Assembly: GCF_000002865.3 (NCBI RefSeq)
Contig: NW_001865041.1
Span: 1,564,611-1,628,610, forward strand
Direction: 5' to 3'
Source: Monosiga brevicollis MX1
Lineage: Eukaryota > Opisthokonta > Choanoflagellata > Craspedida > Salpingoecidae
Length of the DNA: 64,000 nt
The translations under genes were made by a program, and so were the position numbers. The first letter of the stretch is position 1. The number at the start of each line of letters is the position of its first letter. The notes below the pieces were generated by a model. It was given only the letters and a program-made list of their open reading frames with translations. It searched no databases and was not told the origin of the DNA. Below, piece after piece: positions 46,318 through 56,494 of the stretch.

Positions 46318-46752
46318 GACGGCGCCGATCTCTCTCTCTCTCTCTCTCTGTGTAGTGTTGCAATCACAATCGATCCCCCTTTAAAATTAAACACTTAAAG
46401 TTACATGTAGATGCTGGTCGTCTTTGAATGAGAATAAGAAGAGAAAATACAAGATGATGACGAAGTATATGTTTTCAAACGAGTAATCAATGATGAACCA
46501 CGTAGAGAAGATGAAGTGAAATACAAAGTTATTGTTGTTGTGGTTATTGTTGATGTTGGTGCATGGAAATTTCGCTGTTTCACAGGAACGACGACGACGG
46601 GCACGACAGCGGTGGCGGCGGGGCGGGTACTCGGCAAAGGCTCTTTCAACGCGTGGTTGTGCTGGTGCGAAGGGGCTTGGAGATTGTCGAGCCAGATTTG
46701 CGCTCTTGACTTTGTACGCGTTGCCTTTTGCCGGTAGCGGCGATCGGCAGTG
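46179..46752. promoter_or_regulatory. divergent spacer between the oxygenase-like gene and BCKDK
   Basis: This 574-bp region separates two divergent starts and must hold both promoters. It includes the paired (GA)n/(TC)n tracts at 46285-46349 and an AT-rich part at 46380-46520. No exon is supported. Confidence 0.5.
46285..46349. repeat. facing (GA)15 and (TC)10 tracts around a CGGCGCCG palindrome
   Basis: (GA) at 46285-46315 and (TC) at 46329-46349 are inverted with respect to each other, separated by a GC-rich spacer containing CGGCGCCG. Single-stranded forms could fold into a long GA/TC hairpin. Confidence 0.9.
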
Positions 46753-49503
46753 ATGGCGCGGGTTGGAGCGGCGGCCTGGTTGACCGCCCAGCTGGCGGTT
46801 TGCAACATGGCGGCCACAGTGACTCGGATCGGCGGGGTCGCCGTCCGACGCTTGCATCGTCCCAGGGGTGCACAGCACCCCATGATGGACACGGCACCGC
46901 TCGAGGAATGCTCCTTCTACAATACTCAGCTGACGCAGCCTTGGGACCAGGTTTGGCCTCCACTTTGCGCATGCCTGGGCCGCAGCCCGTGCACACTGGT
47001 CTTGAGCTGCCTGTTGTCTCACTAGCCTTTGCTCTTGGTTTATGGTTCGGCAGCTCAAGTTGGCCGACACGATCCGCGTTGCTGACCTATTCCTCTCTGG
47101 CGAGAAGCAAATCAGCCCGGTGGTTCGTACGGCGACTATGCGGATGCCGCGTTCATACGCGGTTGGTGGCTCGAGCGCACCACCCGCTCACCGCTTCGTT
47201 CGTCATATGTGCGTGTTTGTAGGCCAGCGCCCAGGTGCTGCACCGCAATCTTCCCATCCGTCTACTGTTTTGCATCCAGCAATTCCTCAAGGTTTGTGGC
47301 TCTCATGGCTACCTGTCGATTCTCATTCCAAAGGCTTGGGTCGAGCGTGCATGCCTGTGTTTATACCTCACGGCGTCTCTGGTGCATAATCCCGGTGCTC
47401 TTGCACATGTACCGTGCAGCTTCCTTTCATCGTGGGCTGCAATCCACACTTTAAACACGTGGTTCGTGGGCAGTGGGTGTGGGCCTCCATGAATTTGCGT
47501 TGCAGTTCGGGCCCAGACCTGCAACAGATCGTGTCCACCTGACGTTTGCCCTCTTTTTCTGTGAAAACCTCTCGCCCTCGCGCAGCACCGCACTTACCTG
47601 CGTGCCCACGAGAACATCAATAGCTTTGGCAAGGTAAAGGAGGGGTCTCTGCCAGTGTGGCCATTATCGTGTTCCCCGTACATTGGCCAGGCTTGGCTGT
47701 CATCTTCTCACTGGCGAATGACGGGTTGCGTGCAGATTGTGAATGAGCAGAAGGAAGCCGAGTATGTGGAGCTTCTCAACGGTTTCATCGACGATCACAT
47801 GAACGTCGTGGCCCAGTTGGCCCAAGGCGTGCGGGACTGCAAGCTGCATAAAAAAGCCGAAACCGATGTGCTCGACTCGTTCATGAACAACATCATCAAC
47901 GAGCGCATCGGGCTCCGCCTTCTCATTGAGCACCAAGTCTCGCTCCATCTAAATCGAGAGCATCATGCAGGTGTCATCAACAAGTGCATGTCGCCAGCCA
48001 AGGTTCGGCTTCCAACTGCACCTTGAAACGGCGCCGGAAAGGCAGGGAAAAGAGGTGAACGAAAGTTGGCAATGAATGACATACGACAGCTCCTGATCAA
48101 CTGCAATGGACTTTTGCTAGGTGGTCGATAAGATGGTGGCCACGGCGTCACGCGTGTGCCTCGAGACCTATGGTGAGTCACGCTTTTCTCAGAGAGGGTG
48201 CTGAAAGCGTTCAAAGATGCAACTCATTTCCATGTGTCTCATAATCTCTCGGCCTCGTTGCAGGATCGGTACCAGAGGTGGTTGTCCAGGGTCAAACAGA
48301 CATTACTGTTCCCTTTGTCCAAGCCCATCTCGAATACATGTATGTGACATTTCATAGATCAAAGGGGCGCTCGACATTTGGAGACGTTGCGAACCATGCC
48401 TGGGTTGATGCACAACGCGCGTACTTTGTTCTTTAGTTTGCTGGAACTGTTTAAGAATGCCTTTCGCGCATCCATGGAGTTTGGAGATTGTACGTACACA
48501 GGCTCGGGTCATGTGCCCCGTGACAATACCCGGCGATACGCTCTACAAACCTGGCCTCGCATGCTTGGGAGGACCCATCCTTACCTGCTGAGGAATTGAC
48601 TCGACGCATGCCTGCTTGCTGGTGAACGGTGCCTTGGATTAGGGTTGGACCCACCGGAGGTGGTCGTGACTATTTCTGAGAGCCGCAACCACTTTCAGAT
48701 TCGCGTGTCGGACCGTGGTACGTATTGTGCAAGTGTTGGCTGACATGGCGGAGTCAAACGACTTCCATCATCCGGTCCTCTGGCTTCGTCGACCGGCCAT
48801 GGTTTTGGTCAGAGGGGAGGGGGTGGTGTCCAGTATTGCGCCGTCTCCGCTCAAAACAAGCTGCGCGTCTAATGTTGGGCAGGGGGAGGATTTTCACCCG
48901 AGGTGGGGACCAACATGTGGAGCTGGTCCTTCACGACAGTGGACGAAAAGGAGCCACTCGATTATGGTCTGGGCGCCACATCGGTAGACGCCTCCGTCAA
49001 ACTCGCCGGTGCGCCCAGTTTTTTGCTGTTCCCTCGCGGCTTTCCTGCCTTCGGCACATGCTCAAGTCTTGTTGGGCCTATACTTAATGATCTTTTTGCG
49101 TGTGCTCTGACAGGTCTGGGCGTGGGTATTCCCATGAGTCAAGCCTATGCCAACTACTTTGGTGGCTCCCTCGAGAGTGGGTCTAATTGGGTTGTATCTG
49201 CAACCAGGCACTCGTGTACTATCAAGCTTGCATGTGGGATCTCATGTATACCTGTTTGGCTGCGTTTGCAGTTCACTCGTTGGAGAATTATGGCGCGGAC
49301 GCCTATCTCAAACTGCCAAGTAAGGCAGCACACCTCGTGGCCCGTACCCATGATCACGCAGCCCAAGGCACACCTTTTGCTCACGCATGTTTTCCCTCTG
49401 GCCTGGATGCGCAGAGCTGACGCCGTCCAGCAACTATACCATTGCCGGTCCGCATGATCGAGCGCAGGATATTTCGATGGGCGAGCCCTATGAGCTGATA
49501 TAA
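46753..49503 (+). CDS. BCKDK: mitochondrial branched-chain 2-oxoacid dehydrogenase kinase (PDK/BCKDK family)
   Basis: The kinase phosphorylates and turns off the branched-chain ketoacid dehydrogenase E1 subunit in the matrix. The N-terminus from Met 46753 (or 46807, MAATVTRIGGVAVRRLHRPR) is a presequence candidate. SFYNTQLTQP matches SFYNQSAID of human BCKDK. Exons then give AQVLHRNLPIRLLFCIQQFL and LPFIVGCNPHFKH, almost identical to LPFIIGCNPT in BCKDK. The helical domain has FIDDHMNVVAQLAQGVRD and NNIINERIGLRLLIEHQVSL. The GHKL ATPase part has LLELFKNAFRASMEF (N box), IRVSDRG (G1, split by an intron), WSFTTVDEKEP, GLGVGIPMSQAYANYFGGSL (G2) and YGADAYLKLP. In-phase joining gives a C-terminus ending MGEPYELI with TAA at 49501-49503. 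BCKDK is preferred over PDK because of the two N-terminal matches. Confidence 0.86.
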
Positions 49504-50034
49504 TCTTTTCTGCAGGGCCCAGGCGTCCCGCTGAACAGACTCGATGGAGCCATTGCCGTCGTGGTGATGACCATTTGTATCAATGTGTTATGAGAGTAAG
49601 CGAGTGTGTATTGATCATCATTGTCGTTGCGGTCCCTCCTTCTTACATCCCGCCTATGTCCATGAATTGAACGAGTGTAAGAGCTTAAGAAAATGAGATA
49701 GGGCCAGGCGGGGGGCGACAGCTAGCGAGGCAGAAATTTGAAAACGGAGAAGCGCAGAGACACAACCAGAGAAACAGAGCCATCACAGCGATAGAGACAC
49801 AGGCAGAGGCCACGACACAAGCAAACCCAAAGCACAAAGACAAAGCACAAAGAGAGAAAACCCAAAATGTAAGCAAAATCGATCAAACAGCAACACCAAC
49901 AACAACAAAACAAAATCGAGTGGACCTCTGGAACTGACGGCAGCGACGGCGGTGGTCCTGGTGCCTCCGCCTCACCCTTCGCCTCGGCTTAACCGCATTG
50001 CGCAGCCCACCTTACTCCAGCATAGACCGGTGCC
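49504..50034. other. spacer and 5' leader of the RUN-domain gene
   Basis: The 531-bp spacer between two plus-strand genes is rich in AGACACA/AAGCACAAAG-type purine/CA repeats at 49740-49915, likely an untranslated leader. No exon is seen. Confidence 0.45.
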
Positions 50035-53000
50035 ATGCTGTCACGGTTGATGGAGCGTGGGCTCGGTGCAGAGGTGGACCCGGCCAAGGTGGAGTTGGAT
50101 AAGCTTCGGCTGTTTGAGAATCTAGCTGGTGCCATCAAACGAGTGCGTCCTCCGTCACCGCATCCGGGTGTCGATGGTGCTCTCTCCTGACCTGATTCCT
50201 GATTGGTGATCTAAACAAACTGCACAGATGCAACGGCTGGTCTTTGACGAAGGCAAGAGGCGTTTTGGGGAAGACACCACGGTGGACATGACGGACATTA
50301 CCATTGGCAATTGCCAAGAAGCAACAGCCATCTGCCAAGCCGTTGAGCTCGTGTTGGGACACGGTCTTGCGGTAAGCCGAGGCATCCGCATGCATCGCTG
50401 TGGCCGCACACAAGGCCATGGCAGATGTTCATCCTCGTCCTGATGCTCGTCGTGGTGCATGACTCTGCCGTGTCGCTCTCAACCTATGCAGAGCACCTGG
50501 TTGCGCAATGACGCTGGGATTTGGCCCATGTTGAGCCAGCTGACACACAAGGATGACATTGCGATGATTACGAGGTACGCCGCAGCACAGCTTTTTTGAG
50601 GATGTTTGCAGCGCCACTCAACGGCAAGGTCATTCATTTGACCGGGCTTCTTTTCACAAACTTGGTATCTAACACAACAAACTCCTGCGCATAGCATCCC
50701 TCGCGCGAAAAGCGATCCGATGCGTGCCCGGGCTTGGATCCGTTTTGCTTTGAACAATTCACTGCTTGCCAGTTATTTGGGAACCCTCATTGCTGATCCA
50801 GACCGAATTCGGTACGCCTCGACCCTCGCTGGATCGGTGTAGTCTCCAGTCACCATTCTAAAAAGCGCCCACATCGCTTGCCTGCAGCGAATTCTATCAT
50901 CCGTGGGCCTTCATGGCGGACGAGGAGCAGACCGATAAGCTCGCCCATCTCGTCTCGAGCTTGGCATGGACGTTGAAGATCAGCATGTATGTCACGCACA
51001 GCTCCCTACCTCTCTTCGTGCTCTTTATGTCAATGAAGTACACATCGTACGAGGGTTCATCTCGTGTGGATGATGGTCCCTGCTCAAATAGCAACGTGGA
51101 TGACCCAGCCATTTGCTTGGAGCCGGCCATGGGCACTGGCTCCACCGTTTCCCAAAGCGGCTCATCTGATTTGTTTCGTACCACGGCGCCGATCCCTATT
51201 GACGGAGGCAACGCTGCCAGTGGCCGTGCCGCGGCCAGCTTTGCCACGCCCGCTTACGAATGTGAGGATGGGGATGGCGACCCCCATACGCCCCTGAGCG
51301 AACTTGAGCCATCGTCGGTACCTGAGGGCAGTCAGCCAGCCCCCTCGACTGGCTTTGATACGGCTGGTACGTTGGAATCCTGGGCCTTGCCTGGATGGTG
51401 TACCTGAATCCCATGGTTTTTTCCCATGCGTGGGCCCAAGTGCCGAGCTCGAGCGACTCACAGAGCCCGGCGTCTTTACAGCTGCTCTTCAACGGGCTTA
51501 TGAGGAAGGCCCTGCGGTTGTTAAAACCAAGAAAAAGCGGAAGAAGAAGAAACCAAAGGTGCGACTTGACGTTCCTGATCTGTGCGCAGAGTCATCGTCG
51601 CGTGGACGATCAAGGAAAAGATGGAATATCGGGCAACTCGCCAGGTCAGAGCAAGTTGAAGCTCATCATTCATCATATCCGCTGTTTTCCAGACCACATT
51701 GGCTTCCACGCCGGCCAAGGCACCTGATGGCGTGTCTCTTGGCTCCACAACACCAGAGCAGCTCATTGCTGAGGCACAGAACCTTTGTGGCTCTGAGCTT
51801 GTTGTAGATTTAGGCGGCCTGCCCGAGACCGAGGAAGAGGCTGATGGGATGGAGGCCGTCACTTCAGGAAATGTGGCGGTAGAGCCTGCGGCTCCAGAGA
51901 CCGAGGCGTCAGTGGTACGATCGTCTGAGGCGTTAGGGGTACGATCGTCTGAGGCGTCAGTGGTACGATCGTCTGAGGCGGGTTCCTCACCACCAAAAGC
52001 GGCAGTACCTCAAATTGAGGAGGTACAGCCTTCGTGGGAAGAATCATCGCCGGTTCTGACAGCCAAGTCAGTCGTGGCCGAGAACGACTCGCCAGAAAAT
52101 GCCGACTCATCAGCGAGCTGGCATGAAGATAGACCTGGATCTGCCTCGGAGTTGGGTCTTGAGGCCGCGTTGGCAGAGGCGGCCACAACGACCACACCCA
52201 CGCCGGTGGCATCTGAGGCAGGTGGGGAGGCACCTGAGCTTGCCGGAGTGACTCGTCCAAGCACGGGTCGCTCGTCCATCTCCAGCTTTGCAACCATTCA
52301 GCGCGAAACATCGGAGCGTGACGCGGACGAGCTGAATCTCACCAATAGCCAACAAGAAGCGGGCCAGCAGACGGATGACACGCCGACAGGCACAGTCGCA
52401 TCAGACACAGCACCGAAGATGGCAAACCCTTTGGATGCGAACTCGCCGTTGGAGGCCAGCACCACCATCGGTGCCGCTGCAACATCTACAGCGCCAGCAG
52501 CTCAAGTCGAGGAACGCGCGTCTCTTTCTGAGAACTTGTCCGCGGCTCCCAAGGATGAATCCCCATCACATGCGTCAATTGGCAAGCATGACCAAGCCGC
52601 TCCATCTGGGGAAGACGTGAGGAAGGAGCGGCCGGATCCGGCGGACCAGGTGGTTCAGGTGGATCAGGCGGACCAGGTGGATCAGGCGGATCAGGCAGAT
52701 CAGGCAGATCCAGCAGATCCAGCAGATCCAGCAGATCCAGCAGATCAAGCAGATCCAGCAGATCCAGCAGATCAGGCGTCGTACGTGGCTGAGCAGCGCT
52801 TCGTGGGCCACGTTAAGCCATCCGGCGAGCTTGAGCCAGGATCGCCAGGGAGTATTACAGATGGCACACCTGTTGAGAGATTGCATTCTGGGGCCAGCAG
52901 TCCGGACATTGAGCAACTGCTCTCAGAGGCCGCGACAGCCAATCTGATTCCTGTCAAGCGATCTAGCATTGTGAATTTGGCGCCCGAGACACCCGATTCG

Positions 53001-54847
53001 ATCAACAGTCAAGTCGCGATGTCATCCGAGCAAGGCGAACCATCTCCAACAGACTCGGGCTCGGAAATTCCCTCAGTGTCTACCGCCCCGCCACTCAAGT
53101 CATGTCAAGTGACTGGGCCGCCCACTGCGTCAACTGCTGCAGCCGAGAGCACAGCCAATTCCGCCATGCACTCAGATGGCGCACGTTCACCAGCGGGGAG
53201 TCGCGCGCCGGTGTCGAGCGACTGCTATGCCACTCCCATGAGCACGGGGACCAGTGCGGGCAGTAATTTTGATGATCGCCTCCGCAACATTGTCTTCAGT
53301 GACAAGAAGGCTGAAAGGTTCGCGCCTGCTTGTGCCTGCAACAACCCCCGCGTTGTCGCTAGATGGAATATTTTTCGACTCATGTCCCTGGGCTACTGAT
53401 TTTAGGGACAGGGATACACGCTCTCCGCGGGATGCCACTGCAACCACGCCAGTCCTTGCTGAGCGGTGTGTTAAACTGGTGACCAAAGGGCCGCATTCCT
53501 AACCAATGCTTCGTCTTGGACGCTGTCACATCCTGGGCTCTGCCTTGTCCTTTCTCACGAGTAGACCCGTGTCTAGGGCGCGAGGTCTCGTGACCTCAGT
53601 TTCCGAGGAAGATGGAGACTTTGTTGAAGTGAGCACCGACCTACCCGAGAACGTAGGTGCCATCTGTTGGGGACCACGGCTGCCTGTTGGTTGGCCCGTC
53701 GAGGCTGTTGCTGCGTCCTTGGCGCTCACTTGCCTGGTCTCTTCATTGTAATTAGGTCATGCAGTCAATCATGGCGTCGACACACCCTGCGTTCAAGTCG
53801 CTGGACGACCATTCAGCGATGCCTACGCCGGTCAAGCAGCAGCGCGATCTGGGCATGGCACAGTTGCTAGATCTTCAGCACTTTGAGGCGGTGATCACGG
53901 CCAACGGTGGCGCAGAGTTTGAACACAAGGGCCACATTTTTCAATTCCGAGACGCGACGACGGGGTCGGAAGATTGCGAGGTCTGCAAGCGCCCACTCAA
54001 AGTCATCATCAAAGCCTCTCGACGACTCCAGTGCTGCGGATGCAACATCAACGTGCACAAGCGATGTCACCAACAGCTGGAACGCCCTTGTATCAAGAAT
54101 CGCTTCCCGCATGGATTCCCATCGTTGGTGACGAGCATATGCCCCAATCACGGACTGGGTGCTCAAGAGTACCAGTGCGAGGAGTGCAAGACCCAGCTGG
54201 CGTTTTCGGGCATGTTTGCAGAGCCCCACTTGTGCGATTACTCGGGGCGCTACTATTGCAGTGCCTGTTTCAAGGCCGCACGCTCAGTCACACCTGCACG
54301 GGTCGTGCTATCATGGGATTTTAGTAAGCAGACGATGAGCCAGACAAGTCGTGACTTGATTGTGGCGCAGATGGACAAACCTTTGTTGAATCTTCGAGAG
54401 CTCAACGCGAGTCTCTTTGGCCACGTCGAGTCTCTATTTCGAGCGCGACACCTGCGCCGGCGCCTGTATCGGATGGCGAGCTATGTGGTGTCCTGTTCGC
54501 ACGCGCAGGAGGAGCGGTTGCTGCGGAGCTTGCGAGAGCGACCCCATTTTGTGGCGCGATCGCAGATGTGGAGTCTGGTTGACCTGATAGAGCTGCACAG
54601 GGGAGATCTGCTCAAGGTCCTGGAGGAGGTCGCGGACAAGTGTGAGAAACACATTCGGGCAACGTGTGAGCGCTGTACGCAGCTGGGCGACCACTGTGAG
54701 CTGTGTGGGAATAGCCGACAGCTGTTTGCATTTGATGACGATGTGATACGGTGCGAAGGTTGCAACACGCTGTACCATCAGCAGTGCTACACAGGGCCGG
54801 CGGCGTGTCGTCGTTGTCAGCGAATGCGATTGCGTGAAGCTTCTTAA
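50035..54847 (+). CDS. RUN-C1-Rubicon-homology protein (Rubicon/PLEKHM1-like)
   Basis: Proteins of this class bind Rab7 on late endosomes and autophagosomes through the Rubicon-homology domain. The first exons form a RUN domain: LFENLAGAIKR, NCQEATAICQAVELVLGHGL, PMLSQLTHKDDIAMI, RARAWIRFALNNSLLASYL, and FYHPWAFMADEEQTDKLAHL. A long Ser/Ala/Pro/Glu-rich segment follows, with the main exon 51720-53399 probably disordered and holding the two internal repeats listed below. From about 53870 comes a C1-type zinc finger (HIFQF...CEVCKRPLKVI...CCGCNINVHKRCH), then the Rubicon-homology region: CPNHGLGAQEYQCEECKTQL, YYCSACFKAARSVTPARVVL, WDFSKQTMSQTSRDLI, and the final zinc cluster CELCGNSRQLF...CEGCNTLYHQQCY. 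The stop is TAA at 54845-54847. No PH domain is visible, which separates it from PLEKHM1. The joins between 53300 and 53760 are uncertain. Confidence 0.83.
51909..51980 (+). repeat. three tandem 24-bp coding repeats with CGATCG cores
   Basis: Three units of TCAGTGGTACGATCGTCTGA plus GGCG, the middle one differing only in its first bases, encode SVVRSSEA, LGVRSSEA, SVVRSSEA. They lie in the low-complexity spacer of the RUN-C1-RH protein. Confidence 0.93.
52635..52780 (+). repeat. GATCCAGCA/GATCAGGCG coding repeat (Asp-Pro-Ala, Asp-Gln-Ala tract)
   Basis: A 9-bp unit repeats imperfectly through about 146 bp and encodes runs such as ADPADPADPADQADPADP, preceded by DQVVQVDQADQVDQADQ. It is in frame with the RUN-C1-RH protein and lies in its disordered spacer. 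Confidence 0.93.
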
Positions 54848-55349
54848 GTGTGCCCCCTTTTTGGAGGGCTGTTCCTGCCTTTGGGGACGGCGACATGTTT
54901 AAGGGATCGCTAGCGGTGTTGAACATTGACATCCGAATGTAAATTTTGTTATCATGTCTTCCTTGATGGGGGGTTTTTTTTTTTGACTGTTGATACTTTT
55001 GAATGTTTTATGGCATGATGGCCGACCTGTAGATGACTCACTGCTTTTCTGTCAATTATAAGCCAAAATGGCACAGGCCCAAAGGCACGACCGCATTTGG
55101 ACGGTATCTGCAATGAAGGCGAAGAGGGCGTGCATTCAAGAACGCGCCATTTTGATTCCAACCAACAAGTGTAGACAACAGGGTCCCCCAAATGCACACA
55201 ACAAAGCTTGCCTCAAATAGTAGGCAGTGCAGAAGAAGGACAATACTTCTACTGGTACATTGTCTCAAGGAGGAGGCATGTGGCTGAGGGCCATCCGCGC
55301 TCGGCGCGGTAAAACATGCCTTTATTCTTTCTTTCACACCAAAAACGAA
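54848..55349. other. convergent 3' spacer
   Basis: The spacer of about 500 bp lies between two convergent stops. It is AT-richer than its flanks and has a T run at 54971-54982. Two 3' UTRs are expected. No gene is seen. Confidence 0.5.
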
Positions 55350-56376
55350 CTACAAATCGGCTGACACGGCCAGTGCCTCGGCTGTTTCAGAGCCATCGGC
55401 ACGGACAAAGGCCGGACGGAAGACCTTGACAAGGTTACAAAAGGCAGCTCGATGTGCGGCAGAGAGGGAGGGGTGCGAGGCAGCAAGCTGAGTCTGCATG
55501 CACTTGAGGGCGTTGCGAAGAAGGCGGGCCTTTTGGGTGGGAAGGGCGTGGGCCAAGTTGGTGTACGCCTGGGCCGTCTCGGACGACGCGGCGTGGGCCC
55601 GCGCGAGGGTGTCGGCGCAGAGTTTGTTCAAATTCTGGCCGAGGAGCATGATGGTGAAGCGAGCAGTTTCGCGCAGCTGCTCGAGACCAACTTGACCGGC
55701 TTGCAGATTAGTTTCAAGCACGGCAAGGGTATTCCGGGCGAGGGCTTCGGCAAGCTGCTCGCAGGCCTGGGTGACCCCGGCCTCTGGGGTCGGGGCAGAG
55801 GCCAAGCAAGCCCTGGTGTCGACGAACAAAGAGCAGGCGGGCGTTGGCGGGACAGCATTGCGCGGAGGGTTGGGCTGAGCAGGCACGTGGAGGTTCAGGG
55901 CCGGCCGGTTGCGCGAAGCATCCACGCGAGTGGCAGCAGTGGTGGTGCTTGCGGGCGGGGTAATGGGGGAGCAGGCGCCGGCATCTTCCTCCGCATTCGC
56001 CGCCGGGCCGCGACCCGCTTCGTCTTGTTGGACATTGTCCGTGGTCATGGTGACTGAGGCGGCTGATTCGGAGTGAACGCTGTGTTCGGCGAGGGTGGGG
56101 GCGAGGTCTAAGACGCGCTTGACGCGCTTGGGAGGCAGAAAGTGTTCATGCTGTTCTGTGGTCGGGGTCAGGTCCTCGGGTCCGGGCTGCTCGTGGGCGG
56201 CGGCCCTTGTCACGGCGGATCGGGCAGCCCCCAGGCGGAGATGGCGGCGTGCGGCGTAGACTACCATGTCGGTCACGACTTTGCTCACGTCAGGACGGGC
56301 CAGGGCTTCGATGAGCTCTGGGTCCGGGGCGAGGGAGGCAAAGGTGATGCCGACATGGGCGAGGGCTCGCTGCATG
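55350..56376 (-). CDS. unrecognised Ala-rich protein, single visible exon beside assembly gap
   Basis: A long uninterrupted minus-strand reading frame ends at TAG 55350-55352 and is open through the right side into the N gap. I place a possible start at Met 56376 (MQRALAHVGITFASLAPDPE), but the true start may lie in or beyond the gap. The N-terminal part is helical: LIEALARPDVSKVVTDMVVY followed by AARRHLRLG, which loosely recalls the alpha-2/alpha-3 region of a histone fold. A Pro/Thr/Ala-rich linker with KRVKRVLDL follows. The C-terminal half is a predicted helical bundle (ACEQLAEALARNTLAVLETN, GLEQLRETARFTIMLLGQNL, AHRAAFCNLVKVFRPAFVRA). No intron is needed. No family is recognised; the histone-fold idea is weak. 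Confidence 0.55.
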
Positions 56377-56398
56377 CGGCGATGGCAGAGCAGAGGAG

Positions 56399-56494
56399 NN
56401 NNNNNNNNNNNNNNNNNNNNNNNNNNNNNNNNNNNNNNNNNNNNNNNNNNNNNNNNNNNNNNNNNNNNNNNNNNNNNNNNNNNNNNNNNNNNNN
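56399..56494. other. assembly gap (96 N)
   Basis: Ninety-six N bases interrupt the sequence immediately upstream (minus strand) of the Ala-rich reading frame. The flanks are GC-rich. Translations across it are meaningless. Confidence 0.99.
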
